DNA from: Polaromonas sp.
GTDB taxonomy: Bacteria; Pseudomonadota; Gammaproteobacteria; Burkholderiales; Burkholderiaceae_C
Direction of reading: 5' to 3'
Assembly: GCA_026786065.1 (NCBI GenBank)
Contig: JAJAYS010000099.1
Span: forward strand, 1 to 15,994
Length of the DNA stretch: 15,994 bases
Shown in pieces: positions 14,795 to 15,994 of this stretch (position 1 is its first letter; every line of letters begins with the position of its first letter). Below the pieces are notes generated by a model. That model saw nothing but the letters and a program-made list of their open reading frames with translations. It did no database searches and was not told the DNA's origin. A program made the position numbers and the translations under genes.

Positions 14795-15994
14795 ATGAGT
14801 CAGGCTGCAGGAATACTTTTTCCGCTGATCCGGCGCGTGCTTATCGAGGGCAGGATCAGTGATTACGGCAACCTGGCGCAGATGCTGGTGCAAGCCGGGA
14901 CCGAGCTTAGCCATGTGACGCACCTGCAAACCGGCGCAGACGTCCTGCGCGCAGCGCTGCACAGCGACCTTCCTCCCGACCGCGTGTTGTCAGCCAGCCA
15001 ACTTCCGGATATGGGCGCGATGCATCTGCTCATGGCGCTTTGCGGTACCGATGGCATGCCCGTTTTCCCGGTCGTAGTCGTCAGCCCGGACGACACGCGA
15101 GACGAGGCCGAGCGGGTGTTGCAGGCCGGCGGGCACGGCTATGTCTGCGTCGAGGGGCTGACTGCGCGTTCCCTGGTCCAGGAACTGGAAAACACGGCCA
15201 TCGGTTGGCAACTGGTCAGGCAATTGCGCGACCGACAAACGCGAGCCCGCCGCGTCACAAACCACGAAGCGTTTCAACTCGGGTTGACCGATGCGATTCA
15301 CCCGCAGACGGACCCGCATGCCATCAAGGCGATGGCGGCCACCCGGCTGGGACAATATTTGCAGGCTAGCCGGGTAACCTCCGCCGAGAAGCTGGAAGAC
15401 GACCAGGTTCTGGTCGAGCGAGGCTATGTGGACCGGGTTGCACAGATCGATGGCATCTATCCGCTGCGTGAGCTCGGCGGCAGCAAGCAAAGCGACCTCG
15501 AGGCGGGGCGCAAGATTGTCTGCAGCGAGCTAAAAAGCGACTCGCGGTATCCGGATGCGGAGAAAGCCAACTTCGCTGCGATTGGAATCGTGGCCAACCT
15601 GAAGGTGCCCTTGCTGAAAAACGGCGAGCTGGTCGCTACTTTCGGGGTCCATCAGAGCGAACCCAGGCAATGGACCGACCGAGAGATGGCAGCGTTGCGG
15701 GGTGTGGCCGAGCGCACCCGAGTGGCCGCCGAGTTCGCGCGGTCCGAGTCCAGGCGGCGAGCCGGCCAGACCAGGCTGGCGCAGATGGTCGAGACCATGC
15801 CGTCTTTCTGTGTGGTGCTGCGCGGTCCGAATCACATTTACGAGCAGGCCAACCAGCGCCTTTACGACACTCTCGGCCACGGCCCCGAAATTTTGGGCAA
15901 GCCGGTACTCCAAGCCTTGGCCGAAATAGCCAGTCAGCCATTTCCCGCCTTGCTTGACGTGGTCTATCGAACCGGCCAACCGTTCGTGGAAAAC
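14795..15994 (+). CDS. Sensor protein with degenerate receiver, GAF and PAS domains (3' end outside window)
   Basis: An uninterrupted frame of 400 codons runs off the window. ATG at 14795 is the first start after an in-frame TGA, with GGAG 6 bases upstream. Residues about 10-145 resemble a response-regulator receiver, but the phospho-acceptor position in RVLSASQLPDMGAM (63-76) is Ala or Ser rather than Asp, although SPDD (97-100) and the following helix persist. Residues about 160-315 form a GAF domain of the type common in bacterial hybrid kinases (LTDAIHP...VPLLKNGELVATFGVHQSEPRQWT). A PAS domain begins near 328 (LAQMVETMPSFCVVLRG). A histidine kinase or cyclic-di-GMP output is expected downstream but cannot be seen. 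Cytosolic by sequence: no membrane segment so far. The signal is unknown. Confidence 0.85.
   Translation, partial: MSQAAGILFPLIRRVLIEGRISDYGNLAQMLVQAGTELSHVTHLQTGADVLRAALHSDLPPDRVLSASQLPDMGAMHLLMALCGTDGMPVFPVVVVSPDDTRDEAERVLQAGGHGYVCVEGLTARSLVQELENTAIGWQLVRQLRDRQTRARRVTNHEAFQLGLTDAIHPQTDPHAIKAMAATRLGQYLQASRVTSAEKLEDDQVLVERGYVDRVAQIDGIYPLRELGGSKQSDLEAGRKIVCSELKSDSRYPDAEKANFAAIGIVANLKVPLLKNGELVATFGVHQSEPRQWTDREMAALRGVAERTRVAAEFARSESRRRAGQTRLAQMVETMPSFCVVLRGPNHIYEQANQRLYDTLGHGPEILGKPVLQALAEIASQPFPALLDVVYRTGQPFVEN

Noticed and set aside
14431..14862. 143-residue plus-strand frame before the sensor gene
   Set aside because: It starts at the end of repeat copy C, overlaps the sensor start in another frame, has no ribosome site and a Cys/Pro/Arg-rich composition typical of non-coding frames.

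Overview
The window looks like ordinary core chromosome of a GC-rich betaproteobacterium, most likely a member of the Comamonadaceae (Polaromonas/Rhodoferax/Acidovorax relatives). This placement is inferred from three Omp32-type porins, a Coq7-type ubiquinone hydroxylase, a zwf/hexR/tal/pgi sugar-phosphate cluster, and a groESL operon with a CIRCE operator and a sigma-32-type promoter. No tRNA, rRNA, CRISPR array, transposase or phage gene is visible.

Layout. 1-383 (-): 5' part of coq7, cut by the window edge. 583-1854 (-) and 2266-3393 (+): two divergent porin genes around a 411-bp regulatory gap. 3573-6153 (-): hexR and zwf, separated by a 185-bp element with 50-bp imperfect inverted repeat ends. 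6154-6298: divergent control region with a HexR-like operator at the zwf promoter. 6299-8884 (+): tal-pgi. 9418-10548 (+): third porin. 10570-10694: stacked bidirectional terminators. 10734-12851 (-): groES-groEL, driven from 12944-12999. 13247-14287 (+): small uncharacterised ORFs and a DUF2177 membrane protein. 14795-15994 (+): N-terminal 400 residues of a sensor protein (degenerate receiver, GAF, PAS) running off the window.

How the genes fit together. Pgi, Zwf and Tal form the glucose-6-phosphate node (reversible glycolysis/gluconeogenesis, the oxidative entry to the pentose-phosphate/Entner-Doudoroff routes, and the non-oxidative pentose-phosphate branch). HexR, encoded beside them, is the expected regulator. 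The porins handle outer-membrane uptake and GroESL handles protein folding under heat stress.

The least ordinary things are repeats. A 44-bp AT-rich repeat occurs three times (inside the pgi reading frame, just after the pgi stop, and downstream of the DUF2177 gene); in pgi it seems to have added a peptide segment. A MITE-like inverted-repeat element separates zwf from hexR. I see no strong case for a wholly new biological system here.
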